This document shows, piece by piece, positions 34,240-42,677 of a stretch of DNA of 64,000 nucleotides. The notes beneath the pieces were generated by a model. The model had not been told where the DNA came from. It saw only the letters and a list, made by a program, of their open reading frames with translations, and ran no database searches. Every line of letters starts with the position of its first letter. Position 1 is the first letter of the stretch. The stretch covers positions 124,001 through 188,000 of the forward strand of contig NZ_JAGQDH010000001.1 of assembly GCF_018069895.1 (NCBI RefSeq), in the 5' to 3' direction. The position numbers were made by a program, and so were the translations under genes. The DNA is from Roseovarius autotrophicus. Lineage in GTDB: Bacteria; Pseudomonadota; Alphaproteobacteria; Rhodobacterales; Rhodobacteraceae.

Positions 34240-34932
34240 ATGTTGAAGGTCATGCCCATCCTGCTCGCGCTGCTCTATGCGCTGGCGCTGTATCGCCTCT
34301 CGGTCTGGCGCACCACGCGCGAGCTTGACGCGCGCTCGACCGAACTGGCCGATCCGCGTCTGAAATCCGTGACCGACCGGCTTGCGCGCGCACTCGATCT
34401 GCCGCGCGTGCGGGTTCATCTCTACGAGATCGACCCGGTCAACGGGCTGGCCGCGCCGGACGGGCGCATCTTCATAACCCGCGGGTTCTATCGCAAGTTC
34501 CAGTCGGGCGAGGTCACGGCCGAGGAAATGGGCTCGGTCATCGCCCATGAGCTTGGCCATGTGGCGCTCGGCCATTCGCGGCGGCGGATGATCGACTTTT
34601 CCGGGCAGAACGCGCTGCGCACCGCGCTGGCCATGCTGCTGTCGCGGTTCGTGCCGGGGCTGGGGGTGCTCATCGCCAACGCGCTGACGACGCTTCTGGC
34701 AGCGCGGCTGTCGCGCGGCGACGAGTATGAGGCCGACGCCTATGCCGCAGCACTTCTGACCAAGGCCGGGATCGGCACCGCGCCGCAAAAGTCGCTGTTC
34801 CAGAAGCTGGAGGCGCTGACCCATGGAGCCGGTGCAGTGATGCCTGCCTGGTTGCTGAGCCACCCCAGGACCGAAGAGCGCATCGCCGAGATCGAGCGGC
34901 TGGAGGCGCGCTGGCAGCAGCGCCTCAGTTGA
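34240..34932 (+). CDS. M48 family zinc metallopeptidase
   Basis: This 230-residue protein has an N-terminal membrane segment (about residues 3-22), the zinc motif HELGH (His103, Glu104, His107) and a downstream DEYEADAYA supplying the third ligand. SHPRTEERIAEI at the C-terminus is usual for M48. It probably cleaves membrane or periplasmic proteins, as HtpX or BepA relatives do, but it lacks the four helices of HtpX. An ATG at 34252 is possible. It is divergent from the SMR gene. Confidence 0.87.
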   Translation: MLKVMPILLALLYALALYRLSVWRTTRELDARSTELADPRLKSVTDRLARALDLPRVRVHLYEIDPVNGLAAPDGRIFITRGFYRKFQSGEVTAEEMGSVIAHELGHVALGHSRRRMIDFSGQNALRTALAMLLSRFVPGLGVLIANALTTLLAARLSRGDEYEADAYAAALLTKAGIGTAPQKSLFQKLEALTHGAGAVMPAWLLSHPRTEERIAEIERLEARWQQRLS

Positions 34933-34947
34933 GCCGCTTTCTCCGTC

Positions 34948-34970
34948 ATCCTCGGGCTTGACCCGAGGAT
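34948..34970. repeat. 23-bp palindromic element (copy 3)
   Basis: Arms ATCCTCGGG and CCCGAGGAT surround loop CTTGA, preceded by CCGTC. It lies 15 bp after the M48 peptidase stop. Confidence 0.75.
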
Positions 34971-34985
34971 CCCCCTGAGCGGGAG

Positions 34986-35008
34986 ATCGTCCGGTCAAGC
35001 CGGACGAT
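34986..35008. repeat. 23-bp palindromic element (copy 4, opposite orientation)
   Basis: Arms ATCGTCCGG and CCGGACGAT surround loop TCAAG, followed by GACGG. With copy 3 it makes a larger inverted arrangement whose outer CCGTCATC/GATGACGG are conserved. Confidence 0.75.
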
Positions 35009-35045
35009 GACGGCGAGAAAGCAGAACCCGCACATGCTCTGCAAA

Positions 35046-35059
35046 TTTTTGATCAAATT
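35046..35059. promoter_or_regulatory. Candidate operator TTTTTGATCAAATT (site 1)
   Basis: This AT-rich 14-mer with a TTTGATCAAA palindromic core lies 62 bp before the first PuuA-like gene. An identical 14-mer in inverse orientation precedes the amidotransferase gene. A second inverted repeat, TTGGCAA-N22-TTGCCAA (35064-35070, 35093-35099), lies between it and the start codon. Confidence 0.55.
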
Positions 35060-35121
35060 ATTCTTGGCAAAGCCCCCCGCGCCGGGCTAGGCTTGCCAAA
35101 ACCTCTTTCAGGACCTTTCCG

Positions 35122-36438
35122 ATGGACCTTACCCAGTTCCAGACATTCCGCGTGGCCGCCTGCGATCTCAATGGCCGGATGCGCGGAAAGCGTCTGCCCG
35201 CGAGCTTTGCCGACAAACTTGCCGACGGCTCGGTGCGCATGCCGCTGTCGTCGCTGAACCTCGACATCTTCGGGGCCGATATCGAAGGCTCGCCGCTGGT
35301 ATTCGAGAGCGGCGACATGGACGGGCGGCTGTTTCCAACGGCGCGCGGCGCGGTGCCGCTGCCCTGGCTTGAAGAGCCGCAGGGCCTTGTGCCGATGGTC
35401 ATGCATCACGAGGACGGGACGCCCTTCGCGGGCGATCCACGCCATGCGCTCGTCACCGTTCTGGCGCGTTATGCTGCACGCGGCTGGGAGGTGTTCGCCG
35501 CCACCGAGCTTGAGTTCACGCTGGTCGATCCCAGTGGCAAGTATCTGAAAACAGTGCGCGATCCGCGATCCGGGCGGCGCATGAAGGCGCCCGGCATTCT
35601 CAGCCTGGGGCAGATGGATGCCTTTGATACCTTCCTCAGCGCGCTTTATGCTGCGGGGGCAGAGATGGATATTCCGGTGGAATCCGCCATCAGCGAGGCC
35701 GGGATCGGGCAGTTCGAATTGACCCTGAATCACCAATCCGCCATGCGCGCCGCCGATGATACCTGGCTGTTCAAGACGCTGATCAAGGGGCTGGCGCGGC
35801 GGCATGGCTTTGTCGCGACCTTCATGGCCAAGCCCTTTGGCGATGACAGCGGCAACGGCATGCACATGCATTTCTCGGTGCTGGACCGGGAAGGTCGCAA
35901 CGTGTTTGACGACGGCACCGACCGGGGCACCGATACGCTGCGGGCCGCCGTCGCGGGCTGTCTTGCGGCCATGCCGGCCTCGACACTGATTTTCGCGCCA
36001 CACGCAAACAGTTACACCCGTCTTGTGCCGGGCGCACATGCGCCGACCGGGGCTGGCTGGGGCTATGAGAACCGCACCGCCGCGGTGCGCATTCCCGGCG
36101 GTCCCAATACCGCGCGACGCATCGAACATCGCGTGGCGGGGGGCGACATCAACCCCTACCTGACCTTCGCCGCCATCCTTGGCGCCGCGATTACCGGGAT
36201 CGAGGACGGCATGACGCCGCCCGAACCGATCAGCGGCAACGCCTATGAGGCGGACCTGCCGCAGCTTGCCCCGGACTGGGCCTCGGCGATCCGCCGCTTC
36301 GAGCGCGACCCCATGATCGCGCGCATCTTCCACCCCGATCTGGTCGGCAACCTTGTGATGACCAAGCGGCAGGAACTGGCACACATGTCCGAGATACCGG
36401 CGCGAGACCACTGGAAGACCTATCTCGAAACGGTGTAA
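35122..36438 (+). CDS. Glutamine synthetase family, gamma-glutamylputrescine synthetase-like (first copy)
   Basis: This 438-residue ligase has the glutamine synthetase fold: a beta-Grasp N-terminus, then catalytic segments ELEFTLVDPSGK, GIGQFELTLNHQSA, FMAKPFGDDSGNGMHMHFSV and RIPGGPNTARRIEHRVAGGDINPYL. Context with a PuuB-like oxidase and amidotransferase points to ATP-dependent gamma-glutamylation of a polyamine or other amine rather than ammonia. It starts the island behind candidate operator site 1. The substrate could also be ethanolamine or another monoamine. Confidence 0.85.
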   Translation: MDLTQFQTFRVAACDLNGRMRGKRLPASFADKLADGSVRMPLSSLNLDIFGADIEGSPLVFESGDMDGRLFPTARGAVPLPWLEEPQGLVPMVMHHEDGTPFAGDPRHALVTVLARYAARGWEVFAATELEFTLVDPSGKYLKTVRDPRSGRRMKAPGILSLGQMDAFDTFLSALYAAGAEMDIPVESAISEAGIGQFELTLNHQSAMRAADDTWLFKTLIKGLARRHGFVATFMAKPFGDDSGNGMHMHFSVLDREGRNVFDDGTDRGTDTLRAAVAGCLAAMPASTLIFAPHANSYTRLVPGAHAPTGAGWGYENRTAAVRIPGGPNTARRIEHRVAGGDINPYLTFAAILGAAITGIEDGMTPPEPISGNAYEADLPQLAPDWASAIRRFERDPMIARIFHPDLVGNLVMTKRQELAHMSEIPARDHWKTYLETV

Positions 36439-36461
36439 TGTCATCGTGATGTTGCGCCAAA

Positions 36462-36475
36462 AATTTGATCAAAAA
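36462..36475. promoter_or_regulatory. Candidate operator (site 2), inverse copy of TTTTTGATCAAATT
   Basis: The complement reads the same 14 bases as site 1. It ends 8 bp before the amidotransferase ATG and overlaps its AGAGGC ribosome region, so a bound repressor would block a promoter lying at the end of the first synthetase gene. Confidence 0.55.
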
Positions 36476-36483
36476 GAGGCTCC

Positions 36484-37170
36484 ATGAGAATCGGCATCCT
36501 CAAGACCGGCCACGCCCCGGACATCGTCCTGGGCGAGCTTGGTGATTACGACGCGATGTTCGCGCGCCTGTTGGATGGGCACGGGTTCGAATTCGACGCC
36601 TATGACGTGGTGGACGGAATATTTCCCGACGGAGCGCATGCCGCCGATGGCTGGCTCGTGACCGGTTCGAAACATGGGGTCTACGAGGATCATCCGTGGA
36701 TCGCACCGCTGGAGGCGCTGATCCGCGCGATCCGTGATGCCGGGCGGCCCCTCGTGGGGGTCTGTTTTGGTCATCAGATCATCGCGCAGGCGCTTGGCGG
36801 CGAGGTGATCAAACATCCCGGCGGCTGGCGCGTCGGGCCCACCGAATACGAGATCGACGGCACGCCGCTCACCCTTAACGCCTGGCACCAGGATCAGGTC
36901 GTCCTCGCCCCGCCGGGGGCCGAGGTGGTGGGGCGCGCCGAAGGTTGCGAGATCGCCGCGCTGCGTCTTGGCGACCGGATACTCACCGTTCAGCCCCATC
37001 CCGAGTTCGACGCGACCATGATGGACCGCCTGATCGAGTATCGCGCCATCGGCGTCGTGCCCGATCCGCTACGCGATCACGCCCGCGCCCTGCTCGACAC
37101 CCCCACCGACAGCGCCGCCATGGCCGGAACCATCGCGGATGTCCTCAGGAAAGGCGCACGCCATGGCTGA
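36484..37170 (+). CDS. Class I glutamine amidotransferase-like hydrolase
   Basis: This 228-residue protein is of the class I amidotransferase fold. The nucleophile Cys94 lies in GVCFGHQIIAQALGG, and the His-Glu pair in VQPHPEFD. It lies between two gamma-glutamyl ligase genes and overlaps the second by 8 bp, so it may hydrolyse a gamma-glutamyl product, the job of PuuD in E. coli. It looks more like the GMP-synthase-type GATase group than true PuuD. The role is therefore inferred from context. Confidence 0.8.
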   Translation: MRIGILKTGHAPDIVLGELGDYDAMFARLLDGHGFEFDAYDVVDGIFPDGAHAADGWLVTGSKHGVYEDHPWIAPLEALIRAIRDAGRPLVGVCFGHQIIAQALGGEVIKHPGGWRVGPTEYEIDGTPLTLNAWHQDQVVLAPPGAEVVGRAEGCEIAALRLGDRILTVQPHPEFDATMMDRLIEYRAIGVVPDPLRDHARALLDTPTDSAAMAGTIADVLRKGARHG

Positions 37171-38530
37171 CATGAGCCAACTCATCGCTGCCCTGCCGCC
37201 CGCGGCGCAAGCCTATCTGCATGACCGCCGCCTCGACGAGGTTGAGTGCATCATCGCCGACCTGCCCGGCATCGCGCGCGGCAAGGCGGTGCCGGCGAGC
37301 AAGTTCGCGCGCCAGCAATATTTTCACCTGCCCGATTCGATCTTCTACCAGACCATCACCGGTGACTGGGGCGAGGCGGCAGGCGAGGAGGGCTTCATCG
37401 AGCGCGACATGATCCTGCGCCCCGACATGAGCACCGCCACCGCCGCACCCTGGACGGCGGACTGGACGCTTCAGGTGATCCATGACGCCTTTGACCGCGA
37501 GGGCGCGCCGATTCCCTACAGCCCGCGCAACGTGTTGCGGCGGGTGGTCGAGATGTATCATGCGCGCGGGATGAAGCCGGTTGTCGCCCCCGAAATGGAA
37601 TTCTTTCTGGTCGCGCGCAACCTTGACCCGGCGCAGAGCATCAAGCCCATGATGGGCCGCTCGGGCCGTCCGGCGGCCGCGCGGCAGGCCTATTCGATGA
37701 CGGCAGTGGATGAATTCGGCCCCGTCATCGACGATATCTACGATTTCGCCGAGGCGCAGGGCTTCGAGATCGACGGCATCACGCAGGAGGGTGGCGCGGG
37801 GCAGTTGGAGATCAACCTGCGCCATGGCAGCCCGATCAAGCTTGCCGACGAGGTGTTCTATTTCAAGCGGCTGATCCGCGAGGCCGCGCTGCGCCACGAC
37901 TGTTTTGCCACCTTCATGGCCAAGCCGATCGCGGACGAACCGGGCAGCGCCATGCATATCCATCACTCGATCTTGGATATGGAGAGCGGTCGCAACCTCT
38001 TTGCCGGGCCGCAGGGGGGAGAGACGGACCTGTTCTTTCACTTCATCGGCGGCTTGCAGAAACACCTGCCCTCGGCCATCGCGGTGCTGGCACCTTACGT
38101 CAATTCCTACCGCCGTTATGTCAGGGATCACGCTGCCCCCATCAACCTTGCCTGGGGGCGCGACAACCGCACCACGGGTATCCGCGTGCCGCTCTCGGGG
38201 CCGGACTCGCGCCGGGTCGAGAACCGGATGGCGGGGATGGACTGCAATCCCTATCTCGGGATCGCGGCAAGCCTTGCCTGCGGTCTTCTGGGGATCATGA
38301 AAGAGGAATGGCCCGACAAGCAGTTCAAGGGCGACGCCTATACCGGCGAGCCGGATATCCCCAATGTGATGGGTGATGCGCTTGACCTGTTCGAGGAGGC
38401 GAAAGACCTGCACGGGATTCTCGGCCCGGAATTCGCCCGCGTCTATGGCATCGTGAAGCGGGCCGAATACGAGGAATTCCTGCAGGTTATCAGCCCGTGG
38501 GAGCGGGAGCATCTTTTGTTGAACGTCTGA
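37163..38530 (+). CDS. puuA: Glutamine synthetase family, gamma-glutamylputrescine synthetase-like (second copy)
   Basis: This 455-residue ligase has VAPEMEFFLVARN, FEIDGITQEGGAGQLEINLRHG, FMAKPIADEPGSAMHIHHSI and GRDNRTTGIRVPLSG as active-site blocks. It is the more PuuA-like of the two and precedes the puuB-like gene. The ATG at 37163 is chosen because the family N-terminus (MSQLIAALPPAAQAY) follows it. It overlaps the amidotransferase by 8 bp. Two synthetases in one island suggest two different amine substrates. Confidence 0.85.
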   Translation: MADMSQLIAALPPAAQAYLHDRRLDEVECIIADLPGIARGKAVPASKFARQQYFHLPDSIFYQTITGDWGEAAGEEGFIERDMILRPDMSTATAAPWTADWTLQVIHDAFDREGAPIPYSPRNVLRRVVEMYHARGMKPVVAPEMEFFLVARNLDPAQSIKPMMGRSGRPAAARQAYSMTAVDEFGPVIDDIYDFAEAQGFEIDGITQEGGAGQLEINLRHGSPIKLADEVFYFKRLIREAALRHDCFATFMAKPIADEPGSAMHIHHSILDMESGRNLFAGPQGGETDLFFHFIGGLQKHLPSAIAVLAPYVNSYRRYVRDHAAPINLAWGRDNRTTGIRVPLSGPDSRRVENRMAGMDCNPYLGIAASLACGLLGIMKEEWPDKQFKGDAYTGEPDIPNVMGDALDLFEEAKDLHGILGPEFARVYGIVKRAEYEEFLQVISPWEREHLLLNV

Positions 38531-38576
38531 GCGGAATGCAGCGCGGGGATTTGAGTATTTTCGGAACGGTGAAGCG

Positions 38577-39881
38577 ATGAACCTGCTCCATGCCAATGAC
38601 CGGCGGGGAGACTATCCGCCAAGCTGGTATGCCGCGACGGTCAAGCCGCTGCCGCGTCATGCGCCTTTGCGGGGCGCGGTTCGGGCCGATGTCTGCGTGG
38701 TGGGGGGCGGCTATACCGGGCTTTCGGCGGCGTTGCACCTGGCGGAGGCGGGGCTTGACGTGGTGCTTCTTGAGGCGCAGCGCGTGGGGTTCGGGGCGTC
38801 GGGGCGCAATGGCGGGCAGTTGGGCAGCGGGCAGCGCATGGCGCAGACCGCGCTTGAGCGGCTGTTGGGCGAGGGGGACGCCGCGCATCTGTGGCAACTG
38901 GCCGAGGAAGCCAAGGATCTTGTGAAATCGCTCGTGGCGCGGCACGGAATCGAGTGCCACCTGAAGCCGGGCGTGGCCCATGCCTGTTTCACCGCGCGCG
39001 AGGCGGCGGCGGAGCATGCCTATGCCGAGCACCTGGCGGCGCGATATGGTTATGAGCAGATCGAGACCCTGGACGCGGCGGGTTTTGCCGCGCTCTGCCC
39101 CTCGCCCGCCTACAAGGGCGGCACGCTCGACATGGGGGCGGCGCATCTGCACCCCCTGGCCTATGCGCTTGGGCTGGCAGAGGCGGCGGAGCGCGCGGGC
39201 GTGCGCATCTTCGAAGGGTCCGAGGTGCATGACATCCGCCGCGGGCCGCATGTGCGGGTGGCCACCGATGCGGGCCATGTGGAGGCCGAGCACCTGATCC
39301 TCGCCTGCAACGGCTATCTGGGCGGGCTGGATCGCCGGGTTGCCGCACGGGTCATGCCGATAAACAATTTCATCGTGGCGACGGCACCCCTGGGTGAAGA
39401 CGCACGGCGCGTTCTGACCCGCGACGTGGCGGTGGCGGATACGAAATTCGTGGTGAATTATTTTCGTCTGAGCCATGACGGGAGGCTGCTGTTTGGCGGC
39501 GGAGAGAGCTATGGCTACCGGTTTCCGCGCGATATCCGGGCGACGGTCGCGAAGCCCATGCTGGAGATCTTTCCGCATCTGGCGGGCGTGCCGCTCGACT
39601 ATGCCTGGGGCGGAACGCTTGCCATCACCATGCGGCGGATGCCCTATCTGGTGCGGCTTGCGCCGAACATCCTGTCGGCGTCTGGCTATTCGGGGCATGG
39701 GGTGGGCACCGCCACGCTGGCGGGGCGGCTCATGGCCGGGGCGGTTCAGGGGCAGGCGGCGGGGTTTGACGCAATGGCGCGGGTGCCATGCCCGGCCTTC
39801 CCGGGCGGTGCGGCGCTGCGTAGCCCGCTTCTGGTGCTGGCGATGAGCTGGTTTGCGCTGCGCGACCGGCTTGGCTTCTGA
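38577..39881 (+). CDS. puuB: FAD-dependent gamma-glutamylputrescine oxidase-like protein
   Basis: This 434-residue DAO-family flavoprotein has an FAD-binding Rossmann motif VCVVGGGYTGLSAALHLAEAG and VLLEAQRVGFGASGRNGGQ, and a C-terminal SASGYSGHGVGTATLAGRL. It should oxidise the gamma-glutamyl amine made upstream to an aldehyde, ammonia and H2O2. No aldehyde dehydrogenase (PuuC) is adjacent. It lies 46 bp after the second synthetase, and the gap contains a short repeat also found near 28.79 kb. Confidence 0.87.
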   Translation: MNLLHANDRRGDYPPSWYAATVKPLPRHAPLRGAVRADVCVVGGGYTGLSAALHLAEAGLDVVLLEAQRVGFGASGRNGGQLGSGQRMAQTALERLLGEGDAAHLWQLAEEAKDLVKSLVARHGIECHLKPGVAHACFTAREAAAEHAYAEHLAARYGYEQIETLDAAGFAALCPSPAYKGGTLDMGAAHLHPLAYALGLAEAAERAGVRIFEGSEVHDIRRGPHVRVATDAGHVEAEHLILACNGYLGGLDRRVAARVMPINNFIVATAPLGEDARRVLTRDVAVADTKFVVNYFRLSHDGRLLFGGGESYGYRFPRDIRATVAKPMLEIFPHLAGVPLDYAWGGTLAITMRRMPYLVRLAPNILSASGYSGHGVGTATLAGRLMAGAVQGQAAGFDAMARVPCPAFPGGAALRSPLLVLAMSWFALRDRLGF

Positions 39882-39887
39882 GTTGCT

Positions 39888-39917
39888 TTGACAATTTGTC
39901 ACATTTCGGGCCTATAT
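39888..39917 (+). promoter_or_regulatory. Predicted promoter with operator-like palindrome before the aminotransferase gene
   Basis: TTGACA at 39888-39893 is 18 bp from CTATAT (39912-39917). The -35 box overlaps a perfect palindrome TGACAATTTGTCA (39889-39901), a good place for repressor binding. The gene ahead ends at 39881, so the aminotransferase probably has its own control. Confidence 0.5.
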
Positions 39918-39958
39918 GTTCCGAAAAGCCGAAAGCCACTTTCAGGAAAGCCGAAAAC

Positions 39959-41167
39959 ATGACGCAGGTTCCAAACGTTCACGACGCCGATCCCATTCCC
40001 GAGGCCGCCCGCGCCGAGATCGAGCGGATGCTCGCGAGTGGCGATCTGTTTCGTTATACCGCCCCGCAGGATGCGCCGGTGGCGTTGCTGGAGCGGGAGT
40101 TTGCCGAGGCCATGGGGGTGCGCTATGCGCTGGCGGTCTCGTCGTGCTCGGCGGCGCTGTTTCTGTCGCTCAAGGCGCTCGATTTGCCGCGCGGGGCGCG
40201 GGTTCTGATCCCAGGCTTCACCTTTGCGGCAGTGCCGTCTTCGGTCATCCATGCCGACCTCGTGCCGGTGCTGTGCGAGGTGGGCGAGGATTACCGGATC
40301 GACCTTTCGGATTTCGCGGCGAAGCTTGATGGCGTCGATGCCGTTCTGGTGAGCCATATGCGCGGCCATACCTCGGACATGGATGCGATCATGGCGTTGG
40401 CGGATGCGCGTGGCCTGCCGGTGATCGAGGATGCGGCGCATTCGCTTGGCACGCTCTGGCGGGGGCGACGGATCGGCACCATCGGGCGGGTGGGTTGTTT
40501 CAGCTTTCAGTCCTACAAGCTGGTGAACGCGGGCGAGGGGGGTATCCTCATCACCGACGATGCCGATCTGGTGGCGCGGGCGGTGATCATGTCGGGGGCT
40601 TATGAGCACAACTGGGCCAAGCACATAGGCGCGCCCGATTCGACGCTGGAACTGGCATTCGCCCGCTGGCAGAACCGGCTTCCGCTCTATAATCTGCGGC
40701 TCAACAATCTGTCGGCGGCGATCATCCGCGCACAGATCCCCGAGATTGCAGGCCGGGTGCGGGCAGGGCGGGCCAATCATGACCACATGGCGGCACGGCT
40801 CAACGCTTCTCCCTGGTTCTCTGTGCCCGAGGCGCTGGCGGGAGAGGAGCGCGCGCCGGATTCGATCCAGTTCAACCTGGTGGGCATGGACGGGCCCGAG
40901 ACGCGCGCCTTTGCCGGGGCGGCCGCAGCACGCGGCGTCAAGGTGCAGATCTTTGGCCAGAGCGCGGACAATGCGCGTGCCTTCTGGAACTGGCAGTTTC
41001 TGCCCGGCGGGGTGCCGGAGTTGCCGCGCACGCGCGCGATGCTGATGCGGGCCTGCGATGTGCGGCTGCCTGCGCGGCTGACAAGGGCCGAGTGCGACGT
41101 GATCGCGGGTGCGCTGTTGGCGGCGGCCGATACGGTGACGGGCGCGCGCCGCGCATACGGCACCTGA
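39959..41167 (+). CDS. DegT/DnrJ/EryC1/StrS family aminotransferase
   Basis: This 402-residue PLP enzyme has the PLP-lysine in SFQSYKLVNAGEGG (Lys187), preceded by VIEDAAHSLG, the Asp/His pair of the family. Members usually transfer amino groups to sugar ketones, but some act on other carbonyl compounds. There is no nucleotide-sugar gene cluster here. Next to polyamine genes, it may instead act on an amine or aldehyde from that pathway. The start follows CAGGAAAG. Confidence 0.83.
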   Translation: MTQVPNVHDADPIPEAARAEIERMLASGDLFRYTAPQDAPVALLEREFAEAMGVRYALAVSSCSAALFLSLKALDLPRGARVLIPGFTFAAVPSSVIHADLVPVLCEVGEDYRIDLSDFAAKLDGVDAVLVSHMRGHTSDMDAIMALADARGLPVIEDAAHSLGTLWRGRRIGTIGRVGCFSFQSYKLVNAGEGGILITDDADLVARAVIMSGAYEHNWAKHIGAPDSTLELAFARWQNRLPLYNLRLNNLSAAIIRAQIPEIAGRVRAGRANHDHMAARLNASPWFSVPEALAGEERAPDSIQFNLVGMDGPETRAFAGAAAARGVKVQIFGQSADNARAFWNWQFLPGGVPELPRTRAMLMRACDVRLPARLTRAECDVIAGALLAAADTVTGARRAYGT

Positions 41168-41226
41168 GACGGAAAAGAGCCGCCCGCGCGGTGCGGACGG
41201 CCCGAGAAGCGCCGCGCGCGGCGGAA

Positions 41227-41802
41227 TTATTCGGGCTTGCCGGCCTCGATGGAGATGCGCAGCTCGACCTCGTCGCTGATGAACGGCACGGCCATATCGA
41301 CCCCGAAATCCGACCGCAGAAGCGTGGTGGTGGCGTCGAATCCGATCCACGGAAGGTTGTTCATCGGGTGGGCATCCACCTTCTTGTTCATCACCGTGTC
41401 GAGCACGACCGAGCGGGTGGTGTCCCTGATCGTCAGATCGCCGGTGATGAGGGCGGTATTCTCGCCGGTCACCTCGATGCCGGTGGAGGTGAAGGTGATG
41501 AGATCGCCCTCCTGCGTGCCGAAGAAATCGTTGGACATGAAATGTTCGTCGCGCTTTTCCCAGCCGGTGAACATGGACATGAGCGGCATCGACACGCGGA
41601 CCGAGGAATTGGTCGGGTTCTCGGCGTCGAATTCGATCACACCCTCGAAGCCCGAGAACATGCCGGTCGTGGTCGAGAATCCGAGGTGATCATATGCGAA
41701 CACCACCTGGCTGTGGCTTGGATCGAGTTCATAGGTCTCGGGCGCGGCGAGGGCGGCGGTGGTTCCGAACGTGAAAGCGGCGGCGAGCAGGATACGGTTC
41801 AT
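41227..41802 (-). CDS. YceI family periplasmic lipid-binding-like protein
   Basis: This 191-residue exported protein has a signal peptide ending at AALA/APETYE, followed by the YceI lipocalin-like barrel (YELDPSHSQVVFAYDHLGFST, then DLTIRDTTRSVVLD and NLPWIGFDATTTLLRSDFG). The family binds isoprenoid or other amphiphilic molecules in the periplasm, often in stress conditions. It is a single gene. Confidence 0.92.
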   Translation of the reverse strand: MNRILLAAAFTFGTTAALAAPETYELDPSHSQVVFAYDHLGFSTTTGMFSGFEGVIEFDAENPTNSSVRVSMPLMSMFTGWEKRDEHFMSNDFFGTQEGDLITFTSTGIEVTGENTALITGDLTIRDTTRSVVLDTVMNKKVDAHPMNNLPWIGFDATTTLLRSDFGVDMAVPFISDEVELRISIEAGKPE

Positions 41803-41926
41803 GCGGAAATCTCCAATACGGGTCTGTCAAGCTGACCTTGCCAAGATCGGTTTCCTGCTCGAATTGAACAATACCGCAGTTTCAAACAAACCTTGTGTAT
41901 TGGCGAACATTGGCCTGCGGGGCCGG

Positions 41927-42436
41927 TCACACGGCAAGCGAAAGCGCCTTGCGCAAGTCAGCCTCGGTCCGGGCATCGACGAGTTCGAGCGACACGATCA
42001 GGCGCCCGGCGCCGTCGCGGGCGCTGAACAGGCCATCGCGCAGGGACAGCTCCTTTAGGTCGTCGATCCGGTGCACCACCGAATGCGCGGGTGCGCTTGC
42101 GGTCTTGCCGTGGATGACGCGGATTTCACCGCGTCGTCCGTCGATCTGCACCTCGGGGCGCGTGTCGGGCATCCGACCTGCGTGAATGCAGAGCATCCCC
42201 CCCCCAAACAGGCCCAGGGAAAACACCAGCCTGATCAGCATCATCGCAGGATCGGCCGCCCCCGAGGGCAGAACCCAAACGCCGAATGCCGCCAACACGA
42301 GCCCTGCCCCGACAAGCAAGAGGGCAGTCCGCAGAAGACCAGACCCGGCCTCGGCCGGAGCGACAGGATCGGCATCGCCGGGCTGTGGCGGTGTCGTGAA
42401 CGCGCGCTCGTAATCCGCGAAAGAAACCATTGGCAT
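41927..42436 (-). CDS. Hypothetical two-helix membrane protein
   Basis: This 169-residue protein matches no family I recognise. Two hydrophobic segments lie at about residues 34-55 and 64-86 (LLRTALLLVGAGLVLAAFGV, IRLVFSLGLFGGGMLCIHAG), with short polar ends, then a C-terminal soluble domain of about 80 residues rich in beta strands (RPEVQIDGRRGEIRVIHGKT; GLFSARDGAGRLIVSLELV). The soluble part resembles a PH-like or split-barrel layout, but this is a guess. It is divergent from rpsF. Confidence 0.65.
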   Translation of the reverse strand: MPMVSFADYERAFTTPPQPGDADPVAPAEAGSGLLRTALLLVGAGLVLAAFGVWVLPSGAADPAMMLIRLVFSLGLFGGGMLCIHAGRMPDTRPEVQIDGRRGEIRVIHGKTASAPAHSVVHRIDDLKELSLRDGLFSARDGAGRLIVSLELVDARTEADLRKALSLAV

Positions 42437-42542
42437 GCTCCTTCACCCAGTGATGTCATGTGTCGTGCAAACCATGGTTCGCCGCCAAACCAGCCCGAAT
42501 TTGGGCGTGGCCGTGGCCATGACTGGGCGAAGACATCCGGTC

Positions 42543-42571
42543 TTGCGGCGCGCGCCGGGCCAAGCTATATG
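42543..42571 (+). promoter_or_regulatory. Predicted promoter of the rpsF operon, TTGCGG-N17-TATATG
   Basis: Boxes at 42543-42548 and 42566-42571 have ideal spacing. The start of transcription would be near 42578, leaving a leader of about 100 nt before rpsF. That leader includes an inverted GGGC/GCCC element (42629 region) and could serve autogenous control, as in other S6 operons. Confidence 0.5.
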
Positions 42572-42677
42572 CCTGCAACCTTTCGCAATCGTTATCATCC
42601 GCGCAGACTCTCGTGGACGGGCCGCGAAAGGGCATTGCCCGCCCTATGAAATGCGCCTTGACAGAAATGGAGACGGC

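Noticed and set aside
42650..42656. TTGACA just before rpsF
   Set aside because: It is too close to the rpsF start; the TTGCGG/TATATG pair further upstream is far better placed.
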